Assembly: GCA_002436065.1 (NCBI GenBank)
Contig: DIXP01000103.1
Span: 12,389-76,388, forward strand
Source of the DNA: Chloroflexi bacterium UBA6077
Lineage (GTDB): Bacteria > Chloroflexota > UBA6077
Length of the DNA: 64,000 bases
Direction of reading: 5' to 3'
Each line of letters opens with the position of its first letter. The first letter of the stretch is position 1. The translations under genes were made by a program, and so were the position numbers. The notes under the pieces are model-generated. The model ran no database searches and was not told where the DNA came from. It saw nothing but the letters and a program-made list of their open reading frames with translations. Shown piece by piece: positions 8,568 through 15,605 of this stretch.

Positions 8568-9359
8568 CTAGATGCTGCCTGCGCTTTGGATTGCTACTAA
8601 TCCTTCTGAAGAGTGCCTGCTAAGTCTCGATGCGACAACAATGACGGCGGCCATCAGGGCGAGCGTGATAATGAAGCCGAGGGCCGCCGGTAGGGGCATG
8701 GTGAGTCCGTCGTTGATGTAGGTGTACATGCCACCCATCGGGGTGTAGAAGGGCCATAGGAGCAGAATGTTCCGCGTGAGCCGGAAGGTGGCGCCGAAGA
8801 CTAGCCCGAGGACGAACAGGACCATCATCTCCCCCGGCGTCATGCCGTAGCCCACGTGGTACAGGCTGTAGCAGATGGCACCCAGGAACAGTCCGGGGAG
8901 CAGGCCAAAGGCTGCTTCGAACCGGAGTTGCAGCCAGCCCCGGAAGAAGATCGCCTCGTAGAGACCGACAGCGAGCCCGAGTGTGACGAGGGGCAGGTGA
9001 TCAATCGTCCAGGCGACGTTCAGGGTGGCGGTGGTGGCGAAGTAGGTTTGTGCCCCTAGGAGGATGCCCAGGACGAGGCTCGGGACTAGGTGCTTGCTCG
9101 TGATGCCGACGTCCGAGAGCGGGCGGCGCCTCACAAGCGTCGTGTACAGCGCCGGTATGCCGACTCCCAGAGCAACCATGGTGATGGGGCCGTAGGTGAT
9201 GAAGTTGGCCGCTACCGCCTGGGTGGTGAAGACTTGGAAGGCCGTGAAGAGGCTCCCCACCACGAGGAAGTAGGAAATGAGGGCCACGACGGTGTCCTCT
9301 GTTGGTTGGAATCGAACCGTCAGAATGCCACGTAGTAGTTGCCGAAGTCTCTGTGCCAT
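8568..9359 (-). CDS. CPBP-family intramembrane protease-like protein
   Basis: The 263-residue protein has about seven or eight hydrophobic segments and the core motifs of the CPBP (Rce1-like) family: YEAIFFRGWLQ in place of the usual EExxxR, then SLYHVGYGM with the conserved His, and LLLWPFYTPMGG. The second Glu of the EE pair is Ala, so peptidase activity is uncertain. The ATG has AGGAG 9 bases upstream. It is the upstream neighbour of the hydrolase at 7534 on the same strand, 60 bases away, so co-transcription is possible. Confidence 0.75.
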   Translation of the reverse strand: MAQRLRQLLRGILTVRFQPTEDTVVALISYFLVVGSLFTAFQVFTTQAVAANFITYGPITMVALGVGIPALYTTLVRRRPLSDVGITSKHLVPSLVLGILLGAQTYFATTATLNVAWTIDHLPLVTLGLAVGLYEAIFFRGWLQLRFEAAFGLLPGLFLGAICYSLYHVGYGMTPGEMMVLFVLGLVFGATFRLTRNILLLWPFYTPMGGMYTYINDGLTMPLPAALGFIITLALMAAVIVVASRLSRHSSEGLVAIQSAGSI

Positions 9360-9782
9360 CTGTCTGCACTCCTTTCCCTGTCATGCAAACTTCAATCCTG
9401 CTTCGTCTAAATGATTGCTCTGCACGGCAAGTAGTACATCAGGAGAAGGATGTAATGCGGCCTAGGAAGATTGGATGGTCGATCTAAGCGAATCGCTGAG
9501 GGTAGTCTCCGAGAGTGGTTCTCGGGGCACAGTGTCAGAAATCGCCAGTACTACTGAGCAGATCAGCAGGACGGCAGGGCAGGGCAGAGCGCCCTCCACC
9601 ACCCAGTGAAGCCACTGTGGCGGAGTACGGTGAGACCCTACTCCAGATCGCCGCCGGCTATGTGGCTGGGGGGATGCTTGGCCCTAGGTCGAGACCTAGC
9701 TATGCTCCAGAAAGGCAGAAGGTGGGTGACCTACCAGTGCCCACCTTCTGCCTTTCCATGAGTTTTCGCTGGACCGCCGGCC
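9360..9782. other. intergenic stretch between divergent-context genes
   Basis: Apart from the leader of the CPBP gene (ribosome site near 9370) and the terminator at 9710-9756, I see no gene here. The one long frame on the + strand (9515-10036) runs into the NosR-like gene on the other strand and looks like a composition shadow. Confidence 0.6.
9710..9756 (-). terminator. 17-bp stem terminator of the NosR-like operon
   Basis: GAAAGGCAGAAGGTGGG (9710-9726) pairs perfectly with 9740-9756 around a 13-base loop. It lies 27 bases beyond the stop of the minus-strand gene ending at 9783. Confidence 0.7.
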
Positions 9783-11234
9783 CTACATCCTCATGGCCAT
9801 CGGCAGGAAGAACAGCAGCAGGTTCACGACTCCGAGGATCAGGATCAGCCCAACCACCGGCACCACGATTCCCCACAGCCCCCGCGCCTTGCCCCCGCCG
9901 GCGAGGCGGTAGGCCGTGTAGGCCGAGCCGGCCGTCCCAAGCAGGACGAGGAGATACTGCAGTGCCTGGATGGTGGCAGTGTCCAGCAGACTCGATGACC
10001 CTTGCGACTCTATCCCGACCAGCGCAAGGCCTGTGAACAACACCGCCTTGCCCTCAGCCAGCAAATGGAACAGGTTGTGGGCCAGGTGGCCCGCCAGGTC
10101 CAGCGGGATCAGGGCGTATCCGAAAAGGGTGAAGGTCGCCACGATCCCCTTGCGGCCGGTAAGGTTCGACAGGGCGCTAGCCGCGAACAGGGCGAGGATG
10201 GGCAGCGCCATCATCACGGCGAATGTCACCGTGAAGGTCACGGCGTAGCTCGTCGTACCCAGGGTCGCCTCTAGCCAGGACAGGATCGGCGGCCAGATAT
10301 CCAGCATGGTGATGTTCTGAACGAACACTATGCCCATGATCACGCAGGCGAGGAAAGCCTCGTCGAACTTGGGCTTGCGAAGGCTCCACAGCTCCCTCGT
10401 TGGTATCCGTGCGCTGAGACGGATAGAGTCGTTGGGGCAGCTCTTGACGCAGTAGCCGCACAGGTTGCAGCGGGCATTGGTGTCCATGGTGCGAGGGAAC
10501 TCGAACATGGGGCAGCCCGCTGCCTTGTCGTTACCCCGATAGCAGGCCTGCACGTTGCACTTGGCGCACTTGGAGGGCGTTGCCCTCAGCTCCATGGCGC
10601 CTGCCCTGGAGTAGTTGCCCGACAGACCACCGAGGAAGCAAAGGTAGCGGCACCAGGTCCTCCGCTCGAAGAAGACCCCTGCCGTCACCACCCCCAGGAT
10701 GAGGGCCATCAGCAGGTAGCCCGAACCCCGAGGGCTCTCCACGATCCCAAAGACGTGATCCGCCCAGGTGATCAGGATGAAGGCGGCGTCGATGACCCAG
10801 ATGCCGTACTTCTTGAGGAAGGCCGGCACCGGGCTGTTGAGGCCTACCATCCTCTGGGCCAGGTCGCTCAAGGTGGCGAAGGGGCAGATGGCGCACCAGA
10901 AACGCCCCAGCACCAGGAAGAACAGCGGGATGAGCGGCCACCACAGCACCCAGGTCATCGCCGTGCCGAAGTTGTCGTGAGCCTTGAGGGGACCCGCGAG
11001 CAGCTCGACGAGTATCACAGCGAAGACGATTGCCGTGATCGCCTGCAGGATGCCTGGGTAGAGCCTGCTCTGGACTACCCTCTTGACCAGAGGGTAGTCC
11101 AAAAGGTTGAAGTCGGAGGATTCGGCCTGCAGAGGGGACTCGTTGGGTGACCCACGACGATGTGTGTTCGAGTGGGAGTCGCTCTTCGAGGCCACGAGAC
11201 CCTGGCTCTCGCCCTTGTTCTCTACGGTCTTCAT
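9783..11234 (-). CDS. NosR/NapH-like polytopic Fe-S membrane protein
   Basis: The 483-residue protein combines several membrane helices with cysteine motifs of the NosR/NapH/RdxA group. It has RFWCAICPFAT and RTWCRYLCFLGGL in membrane-proximal loops, then a ferredoxin-like segment with CAKCNVQACYRG and CNLCGYCVKSCP, giving probably one or two [4Fe-4S] clusters. The second half has about six more helices. Proteins of this type pass electrons across the membrane to periplasmic copper or molybdenum enzymes. Its start overlaps the stop of the YtkA-like gene by 4 bases, so the two are coupled. The electron acceptor is not in the window. Confidence 0.85.
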   Translation of the reverse strand: MKTVENKGESQGLVASKSDSHSNTHRRGSPNESPLQAESSDFNLLDYPLVKRVVQSRLYPGILQAITAIVFAVILVELLAGPLKAHDNFGTAMTWVLWWPLIPLFFLVLGRFWCAICPFATLSDLAQRMVGLNSPVPAFLKKYGIWVIDAAFILITWADHVFGIVESPRGSGYLLMALILGVVTAGVFFERRTWCRYLCFLGGLSGNYSRAGAMELRATPSKCAKCNVQACYRGNDKAAGCPMFEFPRTMDTNARCNLCGYCVKSCPNDSIRLSARIPTRELWSLRKPKFDEAFLACVIMGIVFVQNITMLDIWPPILSWLEATLGTTSYAVTFTVTFAVMMALPILALFAASALSNLTGRKGIVATFTLFGYALIPLDLAGHLAHNLFHLLAEGKAVLFTGLALVGIESQGSSSLLDTATIQALQYLLVLLGTAGSAYTAYRLAGGGKARGLWGIVVPVVGLILILGVVNLLLFFLPMAMRM

Positions 11235-11809
11235 GACTGGACTGGCTCCGTGCTGATGGTGGCACGTGCGGACGAACCCTTTCGCTTTGCCATGGCCGCT
11301 GCCACGACGACCAGCGCCAGAACGCCGATGAAGCCCCCGATGACAAGCCAGTTGGGGCCGCTGCTCACAACATGTACTCCGAAGCTGACCGGGCCACGAG
11401 CACCGTTTCCATCGACCAACACCGTGGCCTTCCAGTCACCGGCGTCGGTGAACGGCACCTTGCCGCTGTACTTGCCCGGGGCCTCCGCGCTCGCCTTCAG
11501 GTTGGCGAGGACCGGCTTCTGGTTGGACATGCTGCCGTGATTCATCGACGAGTCGCCCTCGTCCATGGTCAGTTCAACCTGCACCGAGTCCCGCACGATC
11601 GGCTGCCCGGTGGCCGTGTCCTTCAGTTGCACTGCGATGTGGCTCTCGCCCACGATCGTGCCCTCGGCCTCGGTGATGAACTCCACCTGCACGGTCCCGG
11701 TGGTCTTCGTCTGTGACTCACCCTTGAACTCATCGGCGTACGCCACCCCTGTGGCCAGCAACAGGCTGGCCAGGCTCGCCACCACCATCAGTGTCCACTT
11801 TACCTTCAC
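11231..11809 (-). CDS. YtkA/FixH-like secreted, C-terminally anchored protein
   Basis: The 192-residue protein has a signal peptide (1-25), an immunoglobulin-like YtkA/FixH domain (about 35-150) and one C-terminal membrane helix (VIGGFIGVLALVVVAAAMA) with a basic cytoplasmic tail. Around residues 90-98 it has SSMNHGSMSNQ, a Met/His cluster fitting a copper site. YtkA-like domains commonly occur with copper trafficking and oxidase assembly genes. It is the first gene of a two-gene operon with the NosR-like protein. The copper role is inferred. Confidence 0.78.
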   Translation of the reverse strand: MKVKWTLMVVASLASLLLATGVAYADEFKGESQTKTTGTVQVEFITEAEGTIVGESHIAVQLKDTATGQPIVRDSVQVELTMDEGDSSMNHGSMSNQKPVLANLKASAEAPGKYSGKVPFTDAGDWKATVLVDGNGARGPVSFGVHVVSSGPNWLVIGGFIGVLALVVVAAAMAKRKGSSARATISTEPVQS

Positions 11810-11891
11810 GTCTTGTTTCCTCCCAACTGAATGTTGTCGTGCTTTCCTGCGGGGTTTCGTCCCAGACCTGCTAAGGTGAGTACGATGCTTG

Positions 11892-12137
11892 CTAGCCCTG
11901 CCGGGGTGGGTTCACTGATTCCGGTTGGGACTTATGGCAGCTTGTGGAACCGTGAGAACCGTGCCTCATCCCACGCATCATGAAGAGGTGGAGCAGCGGG
12001 CACATCAACACCAGCGCCCAGGTTGCCAGGCTGTCCAGAGGGATGCCCAACTGCCTCACCAGCACCAGGCCAACCATGGGCACGGCGCAGCAGGCGAGCA
12101 TGATCAAGAGATGACTATTGCCGTGCTGTCCGTTCAC
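11892..12137 (-). CDS. DUF2933 small membrane protein
   Basis: The 81-residue protein carries two hydrophobic helices (HLLIMLACCAVPMVGLVLV and SLATWALVLMCPLLHLFMM) followed by a polar His-containing tail (GMRHGSHGS), the pattern of DUF2933 proteins that travel with heavy-metal transport genes. GTG at 12137 is preferred because GGGAGGTGG sits just upstream; the frame stays open to 12179. A CTTAA-type repeat box lies about 68 bases upstream. Function is unknown; association with copper or mercury handling is common for the family. Confidence 0.72.
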   Translation of the reverse strand: MNGQHGNSHLLIMLACCAVPMVGLVLVRQLGIPLDSLATWALVLMCPLLHLFMMRGMRHGSHGSTSCHKSQPESVNPPRQG

Positions 12138-12204
12138 CTTCCACCTCCCACCGTTTCTCTGCCCGGCACGTCCAGGCATGCAGGAGTTACTTTCGCATGT
12201 CAGC

Positions 12205-12237
12205 CTTAAGGTCTGGCTAGAGTATCCTTAGACTGGA
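12205..12237 (-). promoter_or_regulatory. three 11-bp direct repeats upstream of DUF2933
   Basis: CTTAAGGTCTG, GCTAGAGTATC and CTTAGACTGGA follow at exact 11-bp spacing. The block ends 68 bases from the GTG start at 12137, the same distance as the block before the DUF2318 gene. The block overlaps the 3' end of the ABC gene. Confidence 0.5.
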
Positions 12238-12962
12238 CTGAGACAAGGGAAGTCCGAGCGGAGAGGCTCGACCATGGGCCGGGGGTTGGAATTGGATGAG
12301 TCGACTCGGCCGTCCTTGAGCAGGATGGTTCTGTGGGTGTAGCGCGCGTTATCCGGGTTGTGCGTGACCAGCAGCACCGTCAACCCCTCCCTGTTGAGCG
12401 ATTGGAGCAGCTCCATCACCTGGAGGCCGGTTTGGGTATCCAGGCATCCCGTGGGCTCGTCGGCCAGCAGGATCGGAGGCTCGTTCACGATGGCTCGTGC
12501 GATCGCGACCCGCTCCTGCTCCCCTCCGGATAGCTGCCCGGGCAGGCGGTGAAGCTTGTCTCCCAGCCCTACCCGCTCCAGAGCGGTTCTCGCCATCGCC
12601 GACTGCTCACCCTGGGGCCTGCGGCTGATGGCCAGCGGCAGCATGGCGTTTTCCAGGGCGTTCAAGTAAGGGATCAGATGCTGCTGCTGGAAGACGAAGC
12701 CCAGGTACTCGTGGCGGAAGTCCGCCCGCCGCTCCGAGGAGAGGGCGTACAGGTCGATCGTGTCCACCACCACCCTCCCCTCGGTGGGAGGGTTCATGGC
12801 CCCGAGGATGGTCAGGAGGGTGCTCTTTCCGCTCCCCGAGTGCCCCATGATGGCCACCATCTCCCCCTGCTCTATGCGCAGCGTCACGTCCTGCAGCGCC
12901 ACTGCTGTCGGCCCGTTCCCCGAGTAGCGCTTGGTCACATTCATCAGTTCTATGAGTGCCAA
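12228..12962 (-). CDS. ABC transporter ATP-binding protein (MacB/LolD type)
   Basis: The 244-residue ATPase has Walker A GHSGSGKST, Q-loop FVFQQQHL, signature LSGGEQERVAIARA, Walker B ILLADEPTG and H-loop VTHN, the set of MacB/LolD-like subunits. The reading frame is open upstream to 13910, but the extension is composition shadow. The TTG at 12962 begins MALIELMNVTKRYSG and has AGGAG 7 bases before it. It follows the FtsX-like permease, its obvious membrane partner, and the DUF2318 protein on the same strand. The exported substrate is unknown; an envelope or metal-stress role is inferred. Confidence 0.9.
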   Translation of the reverse strand: MALIELMNVTKRYSGNGPTAVALQDVTLRIEQGEMVAIMGHSGSGKSTLLTILGAMNPPTEGRVVVDTIDLYALSSERRADFRHEYLGFVFQQQHLIPYLNALENAMLPLAISRRPQGEQSAMARTALERVGLGDKLHRLPGQLSGGEQERVAIARAIVNEPPILLADEPTGCLDTQTGLQVMELLQSLNREGLTVLLVTHNPDNARYTHRTILLKDGRVDSSNSNPRPMVEPLRSDFPCLSPV

Positions 12963-13001
12963 AGGTATCTCCTGATTAGCTGTTAGCCCCCTCGTCCGTC
13001 T

Positions 13002-13101
13002 CGTAGGGAAGAGGCTTGTCCCCTTCCGCCCCCCGGAAATGGACGTCCGATGCAGCCCATCCCCTACCGCCGGGCGGCAGGGGACAAGCCCCCGCCCTAC
13101 G
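13002..13101. repeat. 100-bp inverted-repeat element (MITE-like)
   Basis: The ends match as inverted repeats: CGTAGGG (13002-13008) with CCCTACG (13095-13101), and GGCTTGTCCCCT (13013-13024) with AGGGGACAAGCC (13079-13090). It lies in the 190-bp gap between the permease and ATPase genes, where an operon would normally have little space. It may be a small non-autonomous element or a large folded RNA. Confidence 0.55.
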
Positions 13102-13156
13102 GGTACTCGCGGGCCAGCGGCCCGCGCTCCCGGCAGGCGGCTTGGCCGCCTCTCCG

Positions 13157-14311
13157 CTAAATGCTCCGCAGGGCTTCGGCGGGGTCCAAGGCGGAGGCGC
13201 GAAGGGTGGGGTAGAGGCTCCCCAGGACGCCGACCAGCAACGCCAGCGCCGTGGCCACCAGGGCCAGCAGTGGGTCCCATCCCACCGGCACCTCTAGCCG
13301 TGCAACCTGCGACGCGACAACTGAGCTCCCGGCGGTCCCCACGGCCCACCCGATCAGACCGCTGAGCAGGCTGAGCACCGTCGCCTCGGCCAGAAGGATC
13401 CGCACCACGTGGCTCCGGCGGAAGCCCACCGCCCTGAACACACCGATCTCTCGCGTGCGCTCGCTCACGCTGGACATCATGGTCGTCAGCACCACGAGGC
13501 CACCTACCAGCAGCACCACCGCCGAGACGGCGAGGGAGAAGTTGGACAGCTGTTCCACTGTCTGCTCCCTCGACTTCATCACCTGGGATAGGGCCGTGAC
13601 CCTGGCCTGTGGCAGCTTCTGCCCGATCTGCGCGACGATCTCCTCGATGGGGCAGGTGGAGCAGAGGGCGCTCACCTCCACCAGGCTGACCCGCCCCGGC
13701 TTGCCCAGCAGCCCCTGGACGGTAGCCAGGTCGGCGTAGATCAGCGAGTCCTCCTGGTTGCCGACCGTTTCTAGCACGGCCGCCACCCGGAAGGGCTTGC
13801 CGAGGATCTGGAGCATACTGCCGGGAGCGGCCTGGAGCCTGTCGGCCGCCTCGTGGCCAAGGATCAGCTGATCCGGACTCTCCGGTTTCTGCCCCTTGAG
13901 GATCCACCATTTCTTCAACAGCAGTTCCTGGCGGAAGTCCACCCCCACCAGCAGGGCGCGAACCCCTTCCACCTCCACTGCGCTCAGTAGCTTCGGCGCG
14001 ACGACGCTGATGTTCTCGGAGCTCTTGATGGTCCGTATGGCGTCGGCATCCCCGGCGCTTAGCTCCTGCACTGTCGAGCTGACCCCCACCGCTACCCCGC
14101 CGTAGCTGAGGGCGAGGTCGTCCGAGCGTGGGAGCACCAGGATGTTCGCGCCGAACTGGTCGATCTTCCGCTCGGTGTCGGCCTTCAGGGCCGCGGTCAC
14201 CGCCAGCATGCTGACCACGGTCGCCACCCCTATCGCCAGGCTAAGGACCACCAGCGCCGCCTTTCCCCGGCGGCGCCTCAGGTTGTTGAGGGCGATGGTG
14301 CTGAGTCGCAC
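13157..14311 (-). CDS. FtsX-like ABC permease (MacB type)
   Basis: The 384-residue permease has one N-terminal helix (about 18-40), a periplasmic domain of about 200 residues, and three C-terminal helices with the FtsX-domain pattern (VLLVGGLVVLTTMMSSVSER, REIGVFRAVGF, LLSGLIGWAVG). It is the membrane partner of the ATPase at 12228. It starts three bases after the DUF2318 stop codon, so the operon order is DUF2318, permease, ATPase. The periplasmic part holds CSTCPIEE, a CxxC pair that could be redox active. Confidence 0.88.
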   Translation of the reverse strand: MRLSTIALNNLRRRRGKAALVVLSLAIGVATVVSMLAVTAALKADTERKIDQFGANILVLPRSDDLALSYGGVAVGVSSTVQELSAGDADAIRTIKSSENISVVAPKLLSAVEVEGVRALLVGVDFRQELLLKKWWILKGQKPESPDQLILGHEAADRLQAAPGSMLQILGKPFRVAAVLETVGNQEDSLIYADLATVQGLLGKPGRVSLVEVSALCSTCPIEEIVAQIGQKLPQARVTALSQVMKSREQTVEQLSNFSLAVSAVVLLVGGLVVLTTMMSSVSERTREIGVFRAVGFRRSHVVRILLAEATVLSLLSGLIGWAVGTAGSSVVASQVARLEVPVGWDPLLALVATALALLVGVLGSLYPTLRASALDPAEALRSI

Positions 14312-14313
14312 GG

Positions 14314-14940
14314 CTAAACCCTCGGCTTCCAGCTGGCTATCTCTTGCTCGTCGACCGTGATCTCGCCGTCGACGATGCTGCTGGGCAGCAACTCAGGAGG
14401 GTAGCCCTGGCAACCACCGGAGATCCCCTTGGAGCTCTCCAACTCCCACCGGGAGCCGCAGGCGTTGCACACCAACTGGTTGCCCTCGGTGTGGAAGCTG
14501 GTGGAGTTGCACGGCTCGCACATCCGGACCGCCACCTTCGTGGCGCCCGAGGGAGTGACGTAGGCCACCAGGGGTACGGCCACATTGTCCTTCTTGTAGT
14601 TCCAGGCGACCAGCTTCTTGGTGGCTACCTCTTCTGTTGAGATGGAGACCTTGCCGTTGTCTGTGGCGGCCGTGGTCGCCGCGACCTGCTGAATCGGCGC
14701 CGCCGAGGCGGTCTTCGCCCCCGTGTTGCCAAGGATTGTCACGCCTACGACCGTGACAACCAACAGCACGCCGACCAGGGCTAGGATCGCCCCTGGGGTG
14801 AATCGTCTCCGTCGCGGCGTAGCGGCGCTGGGTGAAGGGCCCGTGAAGCGGCTTCGCTTCTCCTCCCAACTACTTGATGCATCCTGTCTCGGCGCGGGGG
14901 TCGCGCCCCTGGCCTGCCGTATCCTGTCCTGTCTTGGCAT
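14314..14940 (-). CDS. DUF2318 membrane-anchored Fe-S/metal-binding protein
   Basis: The 208-residue protein has a basic N-terminus, one membrane helix at about 55-77 and an extracytoplasmic DUF2318 domain with MCEPCNS, VCNACGSRW and the conserved GISGGC. DUF2318 proteins are linked to iron or copper uptake and redox permeases. ATG at 14940 follows GGAGGT; the frame extends to 14994 without a better start. It leads the operon with the FtsX permease and ATPase, suggesting a cysteine-based receptor or reductase for that system. The repeat box at 15009 lies 68 bases upstream. Confidence 0.8.
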   Translation of the reverse strand: MPRQDRIRQARGATPAPRQDASSSWEEKRSRFTGPSPSAATPRRRRFTPGAILALVGVLLVVTVVGVTILGNTGAKTASAAPIQQVAATTAATDNGKVSISTEEVATKKLVAWNYKKDNVAVPLVAYVTPSGATKVAVRMCEPCNSTSFHTEGNQLVCNACGSRWELESSKGISGGCQGYPPELLPSSIVDGEITVDEQEIASWKPRV

Positions 14941-15008
14941 CTGGACCTCCTGGAAAAGCTCGGTGATCGGGGAGATAGCCGGGTTTGTACACACTTTGTC
15001 ACACGTCC

Positions 15009-15052
15009 CTTAAGCCACCATTAGCCACGCCTTAACGCCAGCTTAGCGGCGA
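15009..15052 (-). promoter_or_regulatory. four 11-bp direct repeats upstream of DUF2318 operon
   Basis: CTTAAGCCACC, ATTAGCCACGC, CTTAACGCCAG and CTTAGCGGCGA are spaced at exactly 11 bp. This is the clearest of the CTTAA-type boxes. It lies 68 bases before the DUF2318 start at 14940 and close to the divergent cadC promoter. Confidence 0.6.
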
Positions 15053-15065
15053 GGCCGTCATGGTG

Positions 15066-15116
15066 TTGACGCGGCCCGCATCTCGCCTTATACTGACGAT
15101 CAAATGATCGTTTGAT
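15066..15116 (+). promoter_or_regulatory. cadC-cadA promoter and operator
   Basis: TTGACG (15066-15071) and TATACT (15089-15094) are separated by 17 bases, a near-consensus housekeeping promoter. Just downstream, ATCAAA-TGATCG-TTTGAT (15099-15116) is an inverted repeat at the expected transcription start, closely resembling CadC/SmtB operators. Binding there would block transcription until metal releases the repressor. Confidence 0.75.
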
Positions 15117-15140
15117 TATCCTGTGAGGGAGGTGGCCGTC

Positions 15141-15578
15141 GTGCCGATACCATCGCTTGACGAATACCGGGAAGATGCCCCGGTTTGCCAGGTCACCTGC
15201 GTACACGATGAGCTGGTGGCCCCTCTGAGGGAGTCGCTTCAGCGCACAGAGGGGATCTCCACCATCTTCAAGGCCCTGGCCGATGACACTCGTGTGAAGG
15301 TGGTATACGCCCTCAGCCAGTCCGAATTGTGCGTCTGCGACGTGGCGAATCTGATCGGCAGCTCGAAGGCGACTGCCTCCTACCACCTGCGGCTGCTCAA
15401 CCACATGGGGCTGGCGACCTACCGCAGAGATGGGAAGCTTGTGTTCTACCGGCTCTCCGATCCCCACATCGGCAACCTGGTGCGGGAGGTGGTGGAGCAC
15501 CTGGAGGAGCAGGGCGATCTTCGCTCCGGCAGATCCAATGTTCCAGTCGCATCCATGAGGCCTCAATCCAAAGGCTAG
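15141..15578 (+). CDS. cadC: ArsR/SmtB-family metal-responsive repressor, CadC-like
   Basis: The 145-residue winged-helix repressor carries the ELCVCD metal motif in the alpha-3 region, plus Cys residues near the N-terminus (VCQVTC), the pair of ligand sets used by CadC for Cd(II)/Pb(II)/Zn(II). The recognition helix is GSSKATASYHLRLL. GTG at 15141 follows GGGAGGTGG; a GTG at 15123 would place that site inside the gene. It is followed by the P-type ATPase 27 bases later and preceded by its probable operator. The assignment is good; the exact metal is inferred. Confidence 0.88.
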   Translation: MPIPSLDEYREDAPVCQVTCVHDELVAPLRESLQRTEGISTIFKALADDTRVKVVYALSQSELCVCDVANLIGSSKATASYHLRLLNHMGLATYRRDGKLVFYRLSDPHIGNLVREVVEHLEEQGDLRSGRSNVPVASMRPQSKG

Positions 15579-15605
15579 TCCTTGTCACGAAGGAGTGATC
15601 GCACC

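Noticed and set aside
12963..13910. Long N-terminal extension of the ABC ATPase frame
   Set aside because: It runs through the permease gene in another frame; the true start at 12962 has a ribosome site and begins the usual ATPase N-terminus.
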